Shown: in pieces, positions 6,420-7,120 of the stretch | Position numbering within the stretch: the first letter of the stretch is position 1 | Layout: each line of letters begins with the position of its first letter | Assembly (NCBI GenBank): GCA_041164825.1 | Contig: JBEAOO010000178.1 | Coordinates: forward strand, 1-7,120 | Direction: 5' to 3' | Length of the DNA stretch: 7,120 bases | Source: JBEAOO01 sp041164825 | GTDB taxonomy: Bacteria > Pseudomonadota > Gammaproteobacteria > Burkholderiales > Burkholderiaceae_C | The notes under the pieces: model-generated | What the model saw: only the letters and a program-made list of their open reading frames with translations | The model's database searches: none | What the model was told of the DNA's origin: nothing | Translations under genes and position numbers: made by a program

Positions 6420-6519
6420 GGGCGGCGATGGGCCGGGCCGATGTACTGCGTGTCCCCCGGGCCCGCTGCGCGGACCCTCCTCCTTTACCTCCGCACATCG
6501 GCCCGGCCCATCACCGCCC
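6420..6519. repeat. Large inverted repeat, 25-bp arms around a 50-bp spacer
   Basis: The arms are 6420-6444 and 6495-6519. The inner 18 bp (6427-6444 against 6495-6512, core GATGGGCCGGGCCGATGT) are perfectly complementary. Going outward there is one mismatch (6426/6513) followed by six more pairs (6420-6425 with 6514-6519), so 24 of 25 positions pair. The 50-bp spacer is GC-rich with a CCCCCGGGCCCG core and a pyrimidine-rich second half. A perfect 18-bp arm is far beyond chance for this spacing. It could be a repetitive palindromic element (REP/MITE-like), a strong bidirectional terminator without a T-tract, or a structured RNA. Which of these cannot be decided from one copy. Confidence 0.8.
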
Positions 6520-6568
6520 CTGCACAAACCGAGGTACGCGTTGACGCGGCATGCCACCGCTGGTTCGG

Positions 6569-6664
6569 GGAGCGCAGTGCCGCATTCGCGTTTCGCAGGT
6601 CAAGGGGGAGCCGGCCGCAGGCCGGCGGAGGACACGGAGCAAAGCGACTGCGGCACTGCGCTCC
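6569..6664. repeat. Second large inverted repeat with a nested GC hairpin
   Basis: Outer arms 6569-6589 and 6644-6664 pair at 20 of 21 positions (single mismatch 6585/6648); the shared core is GAGCGCAGTGCCGCA against its complement. Inside the 54-nt spacer lies a perfect hairpin: GCCGGCC (6610-6616), loop GCA, GGCCGGC (6620-6626). The whole could fold as a long cruciform or RNA stem with an internal stem-loop. The nested layout resembles dispersed palindromic repeats in proteobacterial genomes, but I cannot name a family. No open frame in it looks like protein. Confidence 0.78.
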
Positions 6665-6707
6665 AGGCGCCGGCCTCGGCATGCGGTGTGAGCCTGGCCC
6701 AGTCGCT
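6643..6707. repeat. Alternative stem overlapping the second inverted repeat
   Basis: AGCGACTG (6643-6650) is perfectly complementary to CAGTCGCT (6700-6707). Nested inside, CCAGGC (6663-6668) is perfectly complementary to GCCTGG (6692-6697). Because 6644-6664 is also the right arm of the 6569-6664 inverted repeat, the two folds are mutually exclusive. This is seen directly in the bases; whether any RNA is made that uses the two folds is unknown. Confidence 0.4.
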
Positions 6708-6754
6708 GCGGCGCGTTGGATGCCCATGAACGCGAAGGCTCATGAGTGGCGCGT

Positions 6755-6798
6755 TGCCCTCGCCCCTGCCCTCTCCCAGGGAGAGCGGGGTTCACCCC
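6755..6798. repeat. REP-like CTCTCC/GGAGAG hairpin
   Basis: CTCTCC (6771-6776), loop CAG, GGAGAG (6780-6785) form a perfect 6-bp stem; CCCC (6763-6766) can pair with GGGG (6787-6790) as an outer stem, and that same GGGG can instead pair with CCCC at 6795-6798. The surrounding GCCCTCGCCCCTGCCCTCTC and its spurious translation ALAPALSQGERG match a dispersed intergenic palindrome seen widely in proteobacterial genomes. It lies 22 bp beyond the response regulator stop and may help terminate its transcript. Confidence 0.6.
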
Positions 6799-6819
6799 GG
6801 TGAGGTGCGCGAACGAAAC

Positions 6820-7120
6820 TCAGCCCTCGCCCACCAGCCCGTTGCGAATCGCGTAAACCGTGAGTTCGGAGTTGTTGGCCAGGCCGAGCTTTTCCAGCAC
6901 GCGGGCGCGGTAGACGCTCACGGTTTTGGGGGAGAGCATCAGGGTCTCGGCAATGTCGGCCAGGCGCTTGCCGGAGGCAATCAGCACCAGGGTTTGCAAC
7001 TCGCGGTCCGACAACTTTTCGTGCGCGTTGCCGGCCGTGGGCGTGGTCAGGCTCTCGACCAGCATCTGCGCGATCTCGGGCGTCACGTACTTGCGGCCTT
7101 GGGCCACGGTGCGCACGGCG
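6820..7120 (-). CDS. NarL/FixJ-family response regulator, C-terminal part (cut by window edge)
   Basis: This is the C-terminal output half of a two-component response regulator; about 99 residues are visible and the frame stays open to the edge. The GTG near the edge (7116) is probably an internal valine, because the receiver domain must lie outside the window. The segment reading RTVAQGRKYVTPEIAQML is the usual linker between receiver and DNA-binding domain in NarL/FixJ proteins. It is followed by a full LuxR-type helix-turn-helix, from KLSDRELQTLVLIASGK through PKTVSVYRARVLEKLGL to the end of helix 4 (AIRNGLV). It should bind DNA as a phosphorylation-controlled dimer; its targets and partner kinase cannot be read here. 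It lies on the same strand as the pseudopilus operon but is separated from it by a 900-bp, palindrome-rich gap, so it is probably a separate transcription unit. Family assignment is secure; the specific name is unknown. Confidence 0.93.
   Translation of the reverse strand, partial: AVRTVAQGRKYVTPEIAQMLVESLTTPTAGNAHEKLSDRELQTLVLIASGKRLADIAETLMLSPKTVSVYRARVLEKLGLANNSELTVYAIRNGLVGEG

Larger units (their letters stand above)
5918..6819. other. Long intergenic region, palindrome-rich
   Basis: About 900 bp between the response regulator stop and the preferred start of the EpsA-like regulator. I see no convincing protein gene on either strand. The longest plus-strand frame, 6201-6803, has low-complexity Arg/Ala/Pro-rich content, and its end translates the CTCTCCC/GGGAGAG repeat into ALAPALSQGERG, a familiar signature of spurious ORFs over such repeats. 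The region holds three large inverted repeats and one short REP-like hairpin (6381-6798), and small dyads at 6094-6108 and 6134-6145. I could not find a convincing sigma-70 promoter, although the promoter of the downstream operon should lie in it. A minus-strand frame of 40 codons (6078-5956) has coding-like third positions but no ribosome binding site. Confidence 0.7.

Noticed and set aside
6381..6798. Possible CRISPR array or insertion sequence in the repeat-rich gap
   Set aside because: The repeats are inverted and differ from one another, with no regular direct repeats or spacers. No transposase frame or terminal target duplication is visible.
6201..6803. Plus-strand 200-codon frame in the intergenic region
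   Set aside because: Arg/Ala/Pro-rich content runs through several large palindromes, and the C-terminal ALAPALSQGERG is the translation of a known type of palindromic repeat. No ribosome binding site or domain.

Overview
The window is GC-rich (roughly two thirds G+C by eye) with strong G/C preference at third codon positions. It looks like a chromosomal piece of a betaproteobacterium, most likely Burkholderiales (Comamonadaceae or a relative); this is inferred from protein style and composition, not from a marker gene. Every gene I can support lies on the minus strand, so the biological reading direction runs from position 7120 down to 1.

Reading in that direction: (1) the C-terminal part of a NarL/FixJ-type response regulator, cut by the window edge (7120-6820). 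(2) About 900 bp without a convincing gene (6819-5918), containing a cluster of large inverted repeats, a repeat of the CTCTCCC/GGGAGAG type, and small dyads just ahead of the next gene. (3) A single ORF joining an EpsA-like LuxR-type transcriptional regulator in frame to a complete GspG-type major pseudopilin with its own prepilin cleavage site (5917-4664). (4) gspF, the inner-membrane platform protein (4555-3350). (5) gspE, the assembly ATPase (3353-1620), overlapping gspF by ATGA. (6) A PilM/GspL-like cytoplasmic protein (1623-841), again overlapping by ATGA and preceded by a strong ribosome binding site. (7) A PilN-like bitopic membrane protein (796-128). (8) The first 41 codons of one more gene that leaves the window (123-1).

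Together genes 3-8 form one compact operon for a type II secretion / type IV pilus-like pseudopilus machine: GspG is the fibre subunit, GspF the platform, GspE the motor, and the PilM/PilN-like pair the probable inner-membrane assembly scaffold. The order G-F-E-(M-like)-(N-like) is not the classical gspC-to-gspN order, so this is probably a divergent or dedicated T2SS-like system. No prepilin peptidase or secretin lies in the window.

The most unusual element is the regulator-pseudopilin fusion. Only about 16 residues separate the last helix of the DNA-binding domain from the prepilin peptidase cleavage site, and no stop codon intervenes. If it is translated as one chain, the DNA-binding domain would sit on the cytoplasmic side as an oversized prepilin leader, and prepilin peptidase could release it. 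If not, the pseudopilin must start at an internal ATG with a poor ribosome binding site. The palindrome-rich gap upstream is the second thing worth a look.
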